A DNA stretch of 64,000 bases from PALSA-612 sp963846915 (GCA_963846915.1 CAWJXV010000004.1:310001-374000), one strand, 5' to 3'. Positions 44,275 through 52,120 are shown, numbered from the stretch's first letter. A program made the numbers and translations. Notes: generated by a model not told the origin, from the sequence alone.

Positions 44275-45354
44275 ATGAAGTACGCGTTCTTCGGCACGCC
44301 CACATCGGAAGGGCTCGACCGCTTCGCGCACCTGATCGGGTCGGCGCTCGAGGGTGTCGGCTTCGACGCCTCGAACGGCGACGAGCAGGACGCGAACCTC
44401 GTCATCAGCCTGCTCGATCTCGACGATCCGAAGCCCTTCCGCCGCCGCGGCAAGGGCACCTACGTCGTCGGCGTCTTCGAGCGGCCCGAGCACCCGGAGC
44501 CGATCGAGGAGTCGCTCCGTGCCGACTACCCGCAGCTCCTGCGGGGCCTGGCGAACCTCGTGCTCGACTACGTGCCCGGCCAGGGCGCGTGGTTCACGAC
44601 GATGGAGCGCGGCCACTACGGGATCAAGGCCGAGGACGACGCCCGCCTGGCCGAAAAGGTGGTCGAGCGCCTCGTCCCGCTCGCGAGCTCGCGGCTCGTG
44701 ATCGACAACGAGTTCCTGACCGACCTCGAGCAGGAGCTCTGGAACGGCGACGAGATCACGGACTCGATCCGCGCCGCCGGTGTGCGGCTACAGGAGCTCG
44801 ACCTGCTCCCGAACCCGTTCCCGATCGAGGACCTGCTCACCGAGCGCGAGCTCCGCCACGTCAAGCGCCTCTACGGGATCGGCGGGCTGTCGTACGGCAA
44901 CCTGTCTGCGCGCAAGGACGAGCGCCGCTTCTGGATGAGCGCGAGCGGTGTGGACAAGTCGCGCCTGGAGATCCCGGGCCGCGACATCCTGCTCGTCTCG
45001 GACTACGACTCGCAGAACGGCCGCATGGTGCTGAGCGTGCCCCCGAACGTCGAGCCGCGCCGCGTCTCGGTGGACGCGATCGAGCACTGGATGATCTACC
45101 AGGAGCACCCGAACGTCGGAGCCATCGTCCACGTCCACGCGTGGGTGGAGGGCATCGACGCGACGGACGTGAACTACCCGTGCGGCACCGAGGAGCTCGC
45201 ACGGTCGGTCGCCGAGCTCGTGCGCCAGGCACCCGATCCCGACCACGCGATCGTCGGCCTGCGCAACCACGGCATCACGGTCACCGGCCCCGATCTGACG
45301 GAGATCCTCGATCGGATCGAGCCGAACGTGCTGCGCGAGATCCCCATGACCTGA
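44275..45354 (+). CDS. Class II aldolase/adducin-domain protein with unknown N-terminal domain
   Basis: 359 residues. The C-terminal ~190 residues form a class II aldolase domain: IGGLSYGNLSARKDERRFW, zinc-binding HVHAW (about residue 287) and GLRNHGIT with the third His. Members cleave or epimerise phospho-sugars, or act on methylthioribulose-phosphate. The N-terminal ~165 residues (YAFFGTPTSEGLDRFAHLIG, ANLVISLLDLDDPKPFRRRG) form a separate domain that I do not recognise; it looks alpha/beta. Repeat copy C begins at the stop codon. Confidence 0.7.
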   Translation: MKYAFFGTPTSEGLDRFAHLIGSALEGVGFDASNGDEQDANLVISLLDLDDPKPFRRRGKGTYVVGVFERPEHPEPIEESLRADYPQLLRGLANLVLDYVPGQGAWFTTMERGHYGIKAEDDARLAEKVVERLVPLASSRLVIDNEFLTDLEQELWNGDEITDSIRAAGVRLQELDLLPNPFPIEDLLTERELRHVKRLYGIGGLSYGNLSARKDERRFWMSASGVDKSRLEIPGRDILLVSDYDSQNGRMVLSVPPNVEPRRVSVDAIEHWMIYQEHPNVGAIVHVHAWVEGIDATDVNYPCGTEELARSVAELVRQAPDPDHAIVGLRNHGITVTGPDLTEILDRIEPNVLREIPMT

Positions 45355-45474
45355 TCAGGGGGAAACCATGTTTCCCCATGTGGCCCCCTTCTTCACGTAG
45401 GCGCGCACCACGCGGCTCGAGCTACGCCCGGGCAAAGCCCGAGCTCCGCGGCTCTTGGCCAAGTGACACAGTGT
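45355..45474 (+). repeat. Dispersed 3' element, copy C (downstream of aldolase gene)
   Basis: Begins right after the aldolase stop. GGGGAAA (45359-45365) pairs with TTTCCCC (45371-45377) over a 5-base loop; GGCCCCCTTC, GAGCTACGCC and GGCAAAGCCCGAGCT follow in the same order as in copies A and B. The first hairpin is shorter (7 pairs) and the 3' third is more diverged. It fills the gap to the convergent aquaporin gene. Confidence 0.6.
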
Positions 45475-45476
45475 TG

Positions 45477-46157
45477 CTAGCCGCGCGCCGTCGCCTGCGT
45501 AGCCTCGCCGCGGACGAACTGGTAGAGCAGTGCGCCGAGCGAGGCGCCGATCACCGGCGCAACGATGTAGAGCCAGAGCGCGTACAGGTCGCCCGACACG
45601 AACGCAGGCCCCATCGAGCGCATCGGGTTCATCGACGCGCCGGAGATCGGACCGCCGAACATCGCGTCGAGCCCGATCGTGCCGCCGATGGCGATCGCTG
45701 CAGCCTCTCCGACCGCCCTCGTGTCGGTGGCGACCGCCATGATCACGAACATCAGGATCGCGGTCAGCACCAGCTCCCAGAGGAACGACTGGCGCTCCGA
45801 GCCGGACGGCAGCGTGGCGCCTACGTGGGCGATGTTCCCGAGCGACGCGCGCAGCAGCGCCGCGGCCGCGACGGCGCCGGTGAGCTGCGCGGCCCAGTAG
45901 CCCGCCGCCCGCGGCCAGGGGAAGTGGCGCGTGAGCGCGAACGCGAGGGTGACGGCACCGTTGAAGTGGGCGCCCGAGATGTGCCCGACCGCGTAGATCA
46001 TCGCCATGATCACGAGCCCGAACGTGATCGCCACGCCGACGTGGCCGAGCTCGTGCGTCTTCGCGTCGACCATCACAGCGCCCGCCCCGGCGAACACGAG
46101 CGCGAAGGTTCCGATCGCCTCGGCGACGAGCGCCCGGGCGAGGGGAGGGGAGGTCAC
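45477..46157 (-). CDS. MIP-family aquaporin/aquaglyceroporin of an arsenic operon
   Basis: 226 residues, GTG 46157, overlapping the arsC stop (GTGA). Six helices and two half-helices; the first selectivity loop reads SGAHFNGAVT (NGA in place of NPA) and the second SGASMNPMRS (NPM in place of NPA). In arsenic operons, aquaglyceroporins (AqpS) let arsenite leave the cell down its gradient and replace ArsB/Acr3. Its position as last gene after arsR-arsM-arsC supports that role; no other arsenite pump is present. Confidence 0.85.
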   Translation of the reverse strand: MTSPPLARALVAEAIGTFALVFAGAGAVMVDAKTHELGHVGVAITFGLVIMAMIYAVGHISGAHFNGAVTLAFALTRHFPWPRAAGYWAAQLTGAVAAAALLRASLGNIAHVGATLPSGSERQSFLWELVLTAILMFVIMAVATDTRAVGEAAAIAIGGTIGLDAMFGGPISGASMNPMRSMGPAFVSGDLYALWLYIVAPVIGASLGALLYQFVRGEATQATARG

Positions 46158-46549
46158 TCCGCGAGCAGCTCACCGACGAGCCGCTGCACCCTCTCGTCGA
46201 TCTCGTCCCGGATCCTGCGCACCGTCTCCAGGTCCTGCCCCGCCGGGTCGTCGAGCTGCCAGTCCTCGTAGCGCTTGCCCGGATAGATCGGGCAGGCGTC
46301 GCCGCAGCCCATCGTGATCACGACATCGGCCGCATGGACAGCGTCGTCCGTCAGCTCCTTCGGGAGGGCGCCGCCGAGATCGACGCCAACCTCGCGCATC
46401 GCCTCGACCACCGTCGGGTTCAGCTCCGAAGCCGGCTCGCTCCCGGCGGACAGGACCCCGATGCGATCGTTCGAGCGGAGCGTCACGAGCGCAGCCGCCA
46501 TCTGGCTCCTGCCGGCGTTGTGGACGCAGACGAACAGAACCTCGGGCAC
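46154..46549 (-). CDS. arsC: Arsenate reductase, thioredoxin-coupled low-molecular-weight phosphatase type
   Basis: 131 residues from GTG 46549. The catalytic P-loop is VCVHNAGRSQMAAAL (CX5R, Cys8 and Arg14), the general-acid/redox region includes ITMGCGDACPIYPGKRYEDW with two more Cys that serve the disulfide cascade, and WQLDDPAG is typical. Reduces arsenate to arsenite, which the next gene's channel could release and ArsM could methylate. It lies seven bp after arsM. Confidence 0.93.
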   Translation of the reverse strand: MPEVLFVCVHNAGRSQMAAALVTLRSNDRIGVLSAGSEPASELNPTVVEAMREVGVDLGGALPKELTDDAVHAADVVITMGCGDACPIYPGKRYEDWQLDDPAGQDLETVRRIRDEIDERVQRLVGELLAE

Positions 46550-46556
46550 GGGTGCC

Positions 46557-47315
46557 TCAGCGCTTGACGGCCCTGACGATCGCGCCGTGCATCCCGTTCG
46601 CGACCTCGTGCGTGAGCTCGACGCCGATGCCGGAGAACCCTGCCGCCTCGAGCCCGGCCGCGTACTCCGAGACCGAGAGTGCCCCTGCGATGCAGCCGAC
46701 GTAGCTTCCGCGCGCGGCGCGCTCGTCCGGGCCGAGCCGGTCTTCGGCGACCACGTCCGAGATGCCGACGCGCCCGCCCGGCCTCAGGACGCGGGCGATC
46801 TCGGTCAGCACCGCCGCCTTGTCGGTCGACAGATTGACGACGCAGTTCGAGATGACGACGTCGACCGACTCGGCCGGCAGAGGCACTTCCTCGATCACGC
46901 CCTTGAGGAAGATCGCGTTGCGGATGCCCGCCTCCTCGGCGTTGCGGCGCGCGAGCGCCAGCATCTCGTCGGTCATGTCGAGGCCGTACGCGAGCCCGGT
47001 CTCACCGACGCGCTTCGCGGACAGGATCACGTCGATCCCCCCGCCGGAGCCGAGGTCGAGGACGGTCTCGCCCTCGCGCAGCTCCGCGACGGCGACGGGG
47101 TTGCCGCAGCCGAGGCTGGCGAGCGTCGCCGCATCGGGGAGCTCGCCGCGCTGCTCGACGCTGTATAGCGCCTCGCCGAAGTCGATCTCGGAACCGTCTG
47201 CGCAGCACGACCCGCTACCGCAGCACCCGCTCGAGCCTTCGCTCACCGAGCGCGCGGCCTCGGCGTAGCGCCGGCGCACTTCCTCCCTGAGGTCCTCAGC
47301 AGCACCTGTCGTCAT
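46557..47315 (-). CDS. arsM: Arsenite S-adenosylmethionine methyltransferase
   Basis: 252 residues. SAM-binding motif I is VLDLGSGGGIDVIL; the arsenic-binding Cys lie in the N-terminal CCGSGSCC region, in LASLGCGNPV and in ISNCVVNLS, matching ArsM. Converts arsenite to methylated forms. ATG 47315 lies inside the end of arsR (20-bp overlap), showing one transcript arsR-arsM-arsC-aqp. The extra CC...CC cluster near residue 31 is common in bacterial ArsM. Confidence 0.92.
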   Translation of the reverse strand: MTTGAAEDLREEVRRRYAEAARSVSEGSSGCCGSGSCCADGSEIDFGEALYSVEQRGELPDAATLASLGCGNPVAVAELREGETVLDLGSGGGIDVILSAKRVGETGLAYGLDMTDEMLALARRNAEEAGIRNAIFLKGVIEEVPLPAESVDVVISNCVVNLSTDKAAVLTEIARVLRPGGRVGISDVVAEDRLGPDERAARGSYVGCIAGALSVSEYAAGLEAAGFSGIGVELTHEVANGMHGAIVRAVKR

Positions 47316-47655
47316 CGGACACCTCCGCGAGGTCGACGAGGCATGCGAGCCGCGCGGCAGCCTCGGAGTTGATCGAGAAGTACGCCCACTTGCCACGCTG
47401 CTCGCGGTCGAGCAGGCCGGCATCGGTCAGCTTCTTCAGGTGGTGGCTGACGGTCGGCTGTGAGAGCCCGAGCGACGGCTCGAACTCGCACGCGCACACC
47501 GAGCCGCCGCGCGCCGCGAGCAGGTTCACGATCCTGACGCGGGCAGGATCGCCGAGCGCCTTGAAGAGCGTCGCCGTCGACTCCGCCTCCTCGTCCGAGA
47601 GGCTCGGCCCCGCGAGCGGGCCGCAACAGGCGATGAGTGAGAGCTCTACGGTCAC
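47296..47655 (-). CDS. arsR: ArsR-family metalloregulatory repressor
   Basis: 119 residues from GTG 47655 (a TTG at 47673 lies inside the likely operator, so I discard it). Winged helix with LFKALGDPARVRIVNLLAA and the recognition region LGLSQPTVSHHLKKLTDAG. Arsenite-binding Cys candidates are CACEF in the DNA-binding helix region, an N-terminal ACC, and the C-terminal CC. Represses the operon until arsenite binds. Confidence 0.92.
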   Translation of the reverse strand: MTVELSLIACCGPLAGPSLSDEEAESTATLFKALGDPARVRIVNLLAARGGSVCACEFEPSLGLSQPTVSHHLKKLTDAGLLDREQRGKWAYFSINSEAAARLACLVDLAEVSDDDRCC

Positions 47656-47656
47656 C

Positions 47657-47694
47657 GGATCGACGGGCGTCAATATATCGACGTCCGTCGATCC
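47657..47694. promoter_or_regulatory. Candidate ArsR operator
   Basis: GGATCGACGG (47657-47666) and its exact reverse complement CCGTCGATCC (47685-47694) flank the near-palindrome GTCAATATATCGAC (47669-47682). Its AT-rich core stands out in this GC-rich DNA. It sits directly before arsR GTG 47655, in the 49-bp gap behind the cupredoxin gene. Confidence 0.6.
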
Positions 47695-47704
47695 GAGTCA
47701 AGTC

Positions 47705-48067
47705 CTACTTGGTGACGACCAACTTCCCCTTCATCCCCGCGGCCTCGTGGCCGGGGACGGTGCAGTAGAACGTGTACGTGCCGGGCTTGAGGGTCAGGGA
47801 CACCGTCGACTTGCCGCCCTTGCCGACGGTCTTGCCCTTCTTCGAGACGCCCTTCCCCTTGACGGCGACGTCGTGCTGGAAAATCGCCGACATGTTGGTC
47901 ATGACGATCGTGACCTTGCCGGCCTTAGCCTTCAGCACCTTCTTGTTGTAGGCGAGCGAGGTCTTCGCCGCGTCCAGTTTCAGCGTCGTGCTCCCTGCGA
48001 ACGCGAGCGACACTGCGGCGAGCGCGGAGGCGACCACCACCGCGAGCCCGACCAAACGCTTCTTCAT
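47705..48067 (-). CDS. Secreted cupredoxin (plastocyanin/azurin-like)
   Basis: 120 residues: a signal peptide (KKRLVGLAVVVASALAAVSL, cut near AFAGS), a Lys-rich beta-barrel, and the type-1 copper ligands His (FQHDVAV), Cys, His and Met (FYCTVPGHEAAGMKG). Start ATG 48067 has a strong GAGGAGA upstream. It would carry electrons outside the membrane. It is upstream of arsR on the same strand but separated by the ars operator, so it is probably not co-regulated. Confidence 0.9.
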   Translation of the reverse strand: MKKRLVGLAVVVASALAAVSLAFAGSTTLKLDAAKTSLAYNKKVLKAKAGKVTIVMTNMSAIFQHDVAVKGKGVSKKGKTVGKGGKSTVSLTLKPGTYTFYCTVPGHEAAGMKGKLVVTK

Positions 48068-48112
48068 CGATCTCCTCTCGTCACTGGGCTGCGTTCCTGC
48101 TCCGGTGACGAT

Positions 48113-48126
48113 ACCCCGCCGCGGCG
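48113..48126. terminator. GC-rich palindrome after nrtR
   Basis: CCCGCCGCGGCGGG is a perfect 14-bp palindrome ten bases past the nrtR stop, in the gap before the cupredoxin gene. No T-run follows; a weak candidate for transcription stop. Confidence 0.3.
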
Positions 48127-48135
48127 GGTCCGATG

Positions 48136-48834
48136 TCAGGTGCCGGGCGGGCGAAGCACCGCGAACTGGTCGGTGATCGCGAGGGCACGCGTGCGGAAGC
48201 GATAGAGCTCGGCCGGCCGCCCGCCGGAGCGCCCCGATGGGCGCCGGTCCCCCGTGGGCTCGAGCACGCCGCGGCGCAGGAGCACGCGCTTCAGGTTAGT
48301 TGCGGAGACCTCGTGGCCGAGCGCAGCCGTGTAGAGGTCGCGCAACTCGGCCATGCTGAACTCCGCGGGCGCGAGCGCGAAGCCGAGGTTCGTGTACGAG
48401 AGCTTGGCGCGGAGCCGTTCGCGGCCCGCGAGCGCGATGCGGCCGTGGTCGAACGCCATCGCCGGCAGCGCGTCGAGCGGGTGCCACGACGTGTCGGCGG
48501 GCACCGACGGGTCGGCGTCGGTGGGGACGAGGCCCAGATAGGCCGTGGCGAGCTGCCATTCAGCGGGATGCCGGTCGGGATCGCTCAGCGTCTCGAGCTG
48601 CTCGAGATGGGAGAGCTCGCGGACGTCGACCTTCGCGGCCAGGTGGCGCCGGACCGAGTCCTCGAGCCGCTCACCCTGCGCCAGGTAGCCGCCCGGGAGG
48701 GCCCAGCAGTCTTCGTACGGCTGCTTGGCCCGCTGCCAGAGCAGCACCTGCAGCACGCCGTCCCTCACCTGCAGCACGACCCCGAGCGCCGCATGTGTCG
48801 GTCCGGACGTTTTCGCCTGAGGGGCGGAAACCAT
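48136..48834 (-). CDS. nrtR: NrtR-type NAD biosynthesis repressor (Nudix-like plus winged helix)
   Basis: 232 residues from ATG 48834; the longer GTG 48864 start would lie inside the operator. Residues ~10-150 form a Nudix fold (LGVVLQVRDGVLQVLLWQRA), but the Nudix box reads GGYLAQGERLEDSVRRHLAA, lacking the catalytic EExG glutamates, as expected for a sensor of ADP-ribose rather than an enzyme. The C-terminal ~80 residues are the NrtR winged helix (FSMAELRDLYTAALGHEVSA, TNLKRVLLRRGVL). Divergent from nadB-nadC-nadA across a palindrome: it should repress that operon. Confidence 0.88.
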   Translation of the reverse strand: MVSAPQAKTSGPTHAALGVVLQVRDGVLQVLLWQRAKQPYEDCWALPGGYLAQGERLEDSVRRHLAAKVDVRELSHLEQLETLSDPDRHPAEWQLATAYLGLVPTDADPSVPADTSWHPLDALPAMAFDHGRIALAGRERLRAKLSYTNLGFALAPAEFSMAELRDLYTAALGHEVSATNLKRVLLRRGVLEPTGDRRPSGRSGGRPAELYRFRTRALAITDQFAVLRPPGT

Positions 48835-48851
48835 GCTAGACTGTCGCTCGG

Positions 48852-48874
48852 GTTTTAGACTCACGGTCGAAAAC
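48852..48874. promoter_or_regulatory. Candidate NrtR operator
   Basis: GTTTTAGAC (48852-48860) and GTCGAAAAC (48866-48874) form an imperfect palindrome (one mismatch, 5-bp centre) in the 47-bp gap between nrtR and nadB. Low GC, central position and the divergent gene pair fit an NrtR site acting on both genes. Confidence 0.65.
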
Positions 48875-48881
48875 TAGCACG

Positions 48882-50267
48882 ATGAGCGAAGAACGGACAG
48901 GGATGATCGTCGTCGGCGGCGGGATCGCCGGGATGTACGCGGCTCTCTGTGCCGCCGCCGAGACCGACGTCGTGCTTCTGACCAAGGGGCCGCTGCTGAC
49001 CTCGGCGAGCTACCTGGCGCAGGGCGGTGTCGCCGCGGCGGTGGGGGAGGGCGACTCGCCCGAGCAGCACGCCGTGGACACCCTGCGCGCCGGTCGCGGC
49101 CTCTGCCGCCCGAGCGCGGTCGAGGTGCTGACGGACGAGGCGCCCGCGCGCGTCGCCGATCTCGTCGATCTCGGCGTCCGGTTCGACGACGAGCTCGGGC
49201 TCGAGGGCGGTCATTCGCAGCGCCGCGTCGTCCACGCCGGCGGTGCGGCCACCGGCGCAGTGATCGCGCGCGTGCTCGCAGCCCGGGTGCTCGAGCATCC
49301 ACGCATCTACGTCCACGAGGGCGAGCGCGTCGTCGAGCTGGTTCCCGGCGGCGTCCGGACCGGGGCCGAGGTGCTCTGCGCTCCGGCGACGCTGCTCGCG
49401 ACCGGCGGGTACTCGGCGCTGTGGGAGCGGACGACGAATCCGTCCGGCTCCGTCGGCGACGGGATCGTCCTCGCGTATCGCGCAGGCGCCGTGCTGGCCG
49501 ATCTCGAGCTCGTCCAGTTCCACCCGACCGTCGTCGCCGGCAACGGCCTGCTGCTCTCGGAGGCGCTGCGCGGCGAGGGCGCGCTGCTGCTCGACGAGCA
49601 CGGCGAGCGCTTCACCGACGAGCTCGCGCCCCGGGACGTCGTCGCACGCGCGATCGACGAGCGCGGAACCGCGCTGCTCGATCTCCGCGGCATTGACCGC
49701 GGGCGCTTCCCGACGTTGATGGACGAGCTCGTTTCGCACGGCTTCGATCCCGGCCGCGACCCGATTCCCGTGTCGCCGGCGGCGCATTACTCGATGGGCG
49801 GCGTCGTCACCGACCTCGACGGCCGGACGGGCGTCGAAGGTGTGTACGCCGCCGGCGAGTGCGCGTGCACCGGGGTTCACGGCGCGAATCGCCTCGCATC
49901 GAACTCGCTGCTCGAATGCCTCGTCTTCGGCCGCCGAGCCGCGCTCGCCGCCCTGTCCGACCCGCCGCGTTCCTTGCAACACGGTGTTGCAAGGAACGAC
50001 AGGGCCGGGATCGACACCGTCGGGCCGGAGCTGCGCGCCGAGATGTGGCGTGACGCAGGGCTCCTGCGCGACGCCGCGGGGCTCGGCGAGCTCGCCGCGA
50101 GCCCGCACACGCTGGCGCGCCTGATCGCGAAGGGCGGACTCGCCCGCGAGGAGAGCCGCGGCGGCCACTTCCGGACCGACTTCCCCTTCGAGGACGAGGC
50201 ATTCGCCGCGCACACCGTGATCCGTCCCGGCACCGGCGAGCGCGTGGAGCTGGAGCGATGGAGCTGA
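48882..50267 (+). CDS. nadB: L-aspartate oxidase
   Basis: 461 residues; first step of de novo NAD synthesis, aspartate to iminoaspartate. FAD loop IVVGGGIAGMYAALCA, then LTSASYLAQGGVAAAVGEGD, HSQRRVVHAGGAATG, the active-site region LVQFHPTVVAG and AAHYSMGGVVTDLDGR, and GANRLASNSLLECLVFGRRA. The C-terminal helical domain is shorter than in E. coli (540 residues). A 31-bp perfect inverted repeat lies inside the reading frame at 49968-49998. Overlaps nadC by ten bases. Confidence 0.94.
   Translation: MSEERTGMIVVGGGIAGMYAALCAAAETDVVLLTKGPLLTSASYLAQGGVAAAVGEGDSPEQHAVDTLRAGRGLCRPSAVEVLTDEAPARVADLVDLGVRFDDELGLEGGHSQRRVVHAGGAATGAVIARVLAARVLEHPRIYVHEGERVVELVPGGVRTGAEVLCAPATLLATGGYSALWERTTNPSGSVGDGIVLAYRAGAVLADLELVQFHPTVVAGNGLLLSEALRGEGALLLDEHGERFTDELAPRDVVARAIDERGTALLDLRGIDRGRFPTLMDELVSHGFDPGRDPIPVSPAAHYSMGGVVTDLDGRTGVEGVYAAGECACTGVHGANRLASNSLLECLVFGRRAALAALSDPPRSLQHGVARNDRAGIDTVGPELRAEMWRDAGLLRDAAGLGELAASPHTLARLIAKGGLAREESRGGHFRTDFPFEDEAFAAHTVIRPGTGERVELERWS
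49968..49998. repeat. 31-bp perfect inverted repeat inside nadB
   Basis: CGTTCCTTGCAACAC (49968-49982), one base G, then its exact reverse complement GTGTTGCAAGGAACG (49984-49998). It encodes R-S-L-Q-H-G-V-A-R-N in frame, where NadB has a variable linker after FGRRAALAAL. Its composition differs from the surrounding codons. It looks like an inserted palindromic element that kept the frame. Confidence 0.75.
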
Positions 50268-51064
50268 CCTCCGTCGATGTGCGCGCCTGGCTCGCCGAGG
50301 ACGTCGGTTCGGGCGACGCGACCAGCAACGCCGTGATCGACGCGGACGCGGTCTGCGAGGCACGCATCCTGGTCAAGGAGCCCGGCGTGGTCTCCGGCCT
50401 CCGCGCCGCAGCGGCCGTGTTCGAGGCGCTCGGCGCCCGGCTGGAGCCGCTCGCCGCCGACGGCGACCGCGTCGACCCGGGGCCGATCGCCGGCGTCGAA
50501 GGCCCGGCCCGCGCGGTGCTGACGGGCGAGCGGCTCGCACTCAACCTGCTCGGACGCCTGTGCGGCATCGCCACGCTCACCCGCCGCTACGTCGACGCGG
50601 TCGACGGCACCGGTGCCACGATCCTCGACACCCGCAAGACGGCGCCGGGCCTGCGCGAGCTGGAGAAGGAGGCGGTTCGCGCGGGCGGCGGGACGAACCA
50701 TCGCCGCGGCCTCGACGACGGCGTGCTGATCAAGGACAACCATCTGCGGCTCGCGCCGTCGATCGCCGACGCCGTTCGCCGCGCGCGCTCGACCGGCCTT
50801 CCCGTGGAGGTCGAGTGCGACACGCTCGACCAGGTCGGCGAAGCGCTCGCGGCAGGTGCCGACCGGATCCTGCTCGACAACATGAGCCCGGACGAGCTAC
50901 GCGCCGCCGTGTCGCTCGCCGCCGGCCGCACCGAGCTCGAAGCGTCCGGGGGCGTGTCGCTCGAGACCGTCCGCGCGATCGCCGAGACCGGCGTCGACTT
51001 CATCTCCGTGGGCGCGCTGACTCATTCCGCGCGCGCCCTCGACGTCTCCCTGGAGGTCCTGTGA
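50258..51064 (+). CDS. nadC: Nicotinate-nucleotide pyrophosphorylase (quinolinate phosphoribosyltransferase)
   Basis: 268 residues. LAEDVGSGDATSNAVID opens the protein; GERLALNLLGRLCGIATLTR, ILDTRKTAPGLRELEKEAVR and GGGTNHRRGLDDGVLIKDNH are the PRPP/quinolinate-binding segments, and ILLDNMSPDELRAAV with LEASGGVSLETVRAIAETGV complete the barrel. It makes nicotinate mononucleotide from quinolinate. Overlaps nadB upstream and nadA downstream (GTGA). Confidence 0.95.
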   Translation: MELTSVDVRAWLAEDVGSGDATSNAVIDADAVCEARILVKEPGVVSGLRAAAAVFEALGARLEPLAADGDRVDPGPIAGVEGPARAVLTGERLALNLLGRLCGIATLTRRYVDAVDGTGATILDTRKTAPGLRELEKEAVRAGGGTNHRRGLDDGVLIKDNHLRLAPSIADAVRRARSTGLPVEVECDTLDQVGEALAAGADRILLDNMSPDELRAAVSLAAGRTELEASGGVSLETVRAIAETGVDFISVGALTHSARALDVSLEVL

Positions 51065-51996
51065 CGACACTCGAGATCACCCGCATGCAGGACGAGGTCA
51101 AGGCGCTGGCGCGCGAGCGCGGTGCAGTGATCCTCGCCCACAACTACCAGGTGCCCGAAGTCCAGGACGTGGCCGACTACGTCGGCGACTCGCTGGGCTT
51201 GTCCCGCGAGGCAGCGGCCACGGACTCCGAGGCGATCGTCTTCTGCGGCGTCCACTTCATGGCCGAGACCGCGGCGATCCTCTCTCCCGAGAAGACCGTG
51301 CTGATCCCCGACCCCGACGCCGGCTGCTCGCTGGCCGCGTCGATCACCGGCGACCAGCTCCGGGCCTGGAAGGCCGAGCACCCCGGCGCGGTCGTCGTCT
51401 CCTACGTGAACACGACCGCCGAGGTCAAGGCCGAGACTGACTACTGCTGCACGTCCGGGAACGCGAAGGCCATCATCGAGGCGATCCCTGCTGACAAGGA
51501 GATCCTCTTCTGCCCGGACATGTTCCTCGGGATGTGGCTCGAGAAGGTGACCGGCCGCAAGCTCAACGTCTGGCTCGGCGAGTGCCACGTCCACGCCGGC
51601 ATCCGGCCGGCCGACATCGAGCGCTGGCAGGCCGAGGCTCCCGACGCCGAGCTCCTCGTCCACCCGGAGTGCGGCTGCGCGAGCCAGTGCATGGCGTTCG
51701 CGAACGGCCGCACGCACATCCTCTCCACCGAGGGCATGGTCAGGTTCGCCGAGCAATCGCCGAAGGAGCGTTTCCTGATCGCGACCGAGACGGGGATCAT
51801 CCACCGGCTGCAGAAAGACGTGCCGGGCAAGCGCTTCGAGGCCGTGTCCGAGCGGGCGATCTGCCGCTACATGAAGATGATCACGCTGGAGAAGCTGCGC
51901 GACTCGCTGCGCGACTGGAAGTACGTCGTCACGGTCGAGCCCGAGATCGCCGACCGCGCTCGAAGCGCGATCGAGCGCATGGTCGAGATCGTCTAG
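51061..51996 (+). CDS. nadA: Quinolinate synthase
   Basis: 311 residues from GTG 51061. ILAHNYQVPEVQDVADYVGD, VFCGVHFMAETAAILSPEK, IPDPDAGCSLA and VHPECGCASQC are diagnostic. Cys in FCGVH, ECGC and the late AICRYMK are the three ligands of the [4Fe-4S] cluster that condenses iminoaspartate with dihydroxyacetone phosphate. Last gene of the NrtR-controlled nadB-nadC-nadA operon; repeat copy B begins four bases after its stop. Confidence 0.95.
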   Translation: MTTLEITRMQDEVKALARERGAVILAHNYQVPEVQDVADYVGDSLGLSREAAATDSEAIVFCGVHFMAETAAILSPEKTVLIPDPDAGCSLAASITGDQLRAWKAEHPGAVVVSYVNTTAEVKAETDYCCTSGNAKAIIEAIPADKEILFCPDMFLGMWLEKVTGRKLNVWLGECHVHAGIRPADIERWQAEAPDAELLVHPECGCASQCMAFANGRTHILSTEGMVRFAEQSPKERFLIATETGIIHRLQKDVPGKRFEAVSERAICRYMKMITLEKLRDSLRDWKYVVTVEPEIADRARSAIERMVEIV

Positions 51997-51999
51997 TAG

Positions 52000-52120
52000 C
52001 ACGGGGGAAACGGCCGGTTTCCCCCGTGAGCCCCCTTCCCCTCGTGATCGCGTTCCCGGCGGCCTGAGCTACACCCGGCCAAGCCCGGGCTTCGCGGCGA
52101 CTGAACTCGCGTGGCGTAGA
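52000..52120 (+). repeat. Dispersed 3' element, copy B (downstream of nadA)
   Basis: ACGGGGGAAA (52001-52010) pairs with TTTCCCCCGT (52018-52027) over a 7-base loop, almost identical to copy A. AGCCCCCTTCCCCT, TGAGCTACACCCGGCC and AAGCCCGGGCTTCGCGG (containing the 12-base palindrome AAGCCCGGGCTT) follow. The end, ACTGAACTCGCGTGGCG, partly recurs as GACTCGCGTGGCG at 52136-52148. The rest of the gap to 52174 shows no gene. Confidence 0.65.
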
